Made by a program: the position numbers and the translations under genes | The notes under the pieces: model-generated | What the model was told of the DNA's origin: nothing | Databases searched by the model: none | The model's input: only the letters and a program-made list of their open reading frames with translations | In this document: in pieces, positions 51,392 to 51,729 of the stretch | Position numbering within the stretch: position 1 is the first letter of the stretch | How the letters are laid out: each line of letters opens with the position of its first letter | Source: an uncultured Bacteroidales bacterium | GTDB lineage: Bacteria; Bacteroidota; Bacteroidia; Bacteroidales; Paludibacteraceae | Assembly (NCBI GenBank): GCA_902799875.1 | Contig: CADCCH010000008.1 | Span: forward strand, 1-51,729 | Reading direction: 5' to 3' | Length of the DNA stretch: 51,729 bases

Positions 51392-51729
51392 TCGTCACAT
51401 AGTATGTATCGTCCTGTCGGTGCTCCTCTGGATGCCTTTTAGCCCGACCATGGCGCAGCAGTATCAGAAAAAGAAACTGCAGCATCACATCAACCTCTCT
51501 GTATGAGGAGGGATGGATATCGATGTGTCGCGCAGTGAGATGGTACGCACCGGTTTGGGTGGCGGAGGACTGTTTGCGGCTTCGTATGAAGTGCGCGACA
51601 ACGGGTTCTTCTTCAATGTCGGTCTCGGTGCCGATTATCGGGCGATGAACTATAAGGTGAACGATATGACCCATGCCTTTGATTCCCAAGATCCGGACGG
51701 CCATCCGATATCGTATCGCTATGTCTATA
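51381..51729 (+). pseudogene. Outer-membrane barrel gene broken by in-frame TGA (partial)
   Basis: A reading frame starting about TTG 51381, inside the end of the previous gene, encodes a signal-peptide-like stretch (HIVCIVLSVLLWMPFSPTMA) followed by QQYQKKKLQHHINLSV. It then meets TGA at 51504-51506. The same frame continues to the window end with barrel-like sequence (GLGGGGLFAASYEVRDNGFFFNVGLGAD). Reading across the TGA as Gly would give NLSVGGG, a normal first strand of these barrels, so a GGA-to-TGA change is the simplest explanation. TGA is an ordinary stop elsewhere in the window, for example at 48122. The gene continues past the window. Resemblance to the barrel at 27461 suggests a paralogue. 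Confidence 0.65.

Noticed and set aside
51504..51506. TGA read as glycine or selenocysteine (recoding)
   Set aside because: TGA ends several intact genes here (PspC, DUF4294, both large cargo genes), and no selenocysteine hairpin is evident. A point mutation or base error is simpler.
51505..51516. GAGGAGGG as a Shine-Dalgarno for a restart at ATG 51513
   Set aside because: The purine run touches the ATG with almost no spacing, and genes in this genome do not use Shine-Dalgarno sites.

Overview
The window looks like a chromosome segment from an uncultured member of the Bacteroidales (Bacteroidota). The evidence is: promoters of the Bacteroidota type (TTTG, about 20 bp, then TANNTTTG), almost no Shine-Dalgarno sequences, a GldJ-type lipoprotein, surface proteins with C-terminal type IX secretion (T9SS) sorting domains, DUF3467, DUF4294 and PCMD proteins, DPP III and C69 peptidases, and a GT3 glycogen synthase. 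I see no phage, insertion sequence, CRISPR array or plasmid gene; the PRiA4_ORF3 domain is only named after a plasmid gene. Placement below order level is not possible from the sequence alone.

Layout. (1) 1-4531, plus strand: hexuronate catabolism, namely uxaC (cut by the window start), kdgK, kdgA and a hexuronate-type MFS transporter, closed by a strong terminator. (2) 4620-7747, minus strand: acyl-CoA ligase, PspC and chorismate synthase (aroC). (3) 7834-14886, plus strand: PCMD protein, GT2 glycosyltransferase, DUF3467, nucleoside phosphorylase, DPP III lipoprotein, and an unusual ORF joining a compact EPSP synthase (AroA) to a headless GT2 domain. (4) 14982-22713, plus strand: proS, DUF4294, PRiA4_ORF3, miaA, PKD lipoprotein, glycogen synthase and C69 peptidase, a tightly packed operon ending in a terminator. 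(5) 22770-29925: an outer-membrane barrel, pepD, tRNA-Met, metG, a second barrel, then folP and cdaA. (6) 30079-32071: gldJ and gcvH. (7) 32273-51729: a surface-protein locus with two paralogous T9SS cargo proteins flanking a 4069-residue protein built from fourteen modules of about 270 residues, then a barrel gene broken by an in-frame TGA.

How the genes relate. The first operon takes glucuronate or galacturonate to pyruvate and glyceraldehyde-3-phosphate (the fructuronate/altronate steps are outside the window). GldJ is part of the gliding/T9SS machinery that would export the three large proteins downstream. AroA, AroC and FolP all act in the shikimate-chorismate-folate route, and all three are shorter than their families while keeping their active-site motifs.

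The signals least explained by ordinary annotation are: (a) the AroA-GT2 chimera; (b) the shared compaction of AroA, AroC and FolP; (c) a dispersed set of short tandem arrays with a 7-nt period that sit at gene boundaries and also inside two coding regions; (d) divergent promoters whose -33 elements interlock in a palindrome; (e) the giant modular adhesin-like protein with recently copied modules.
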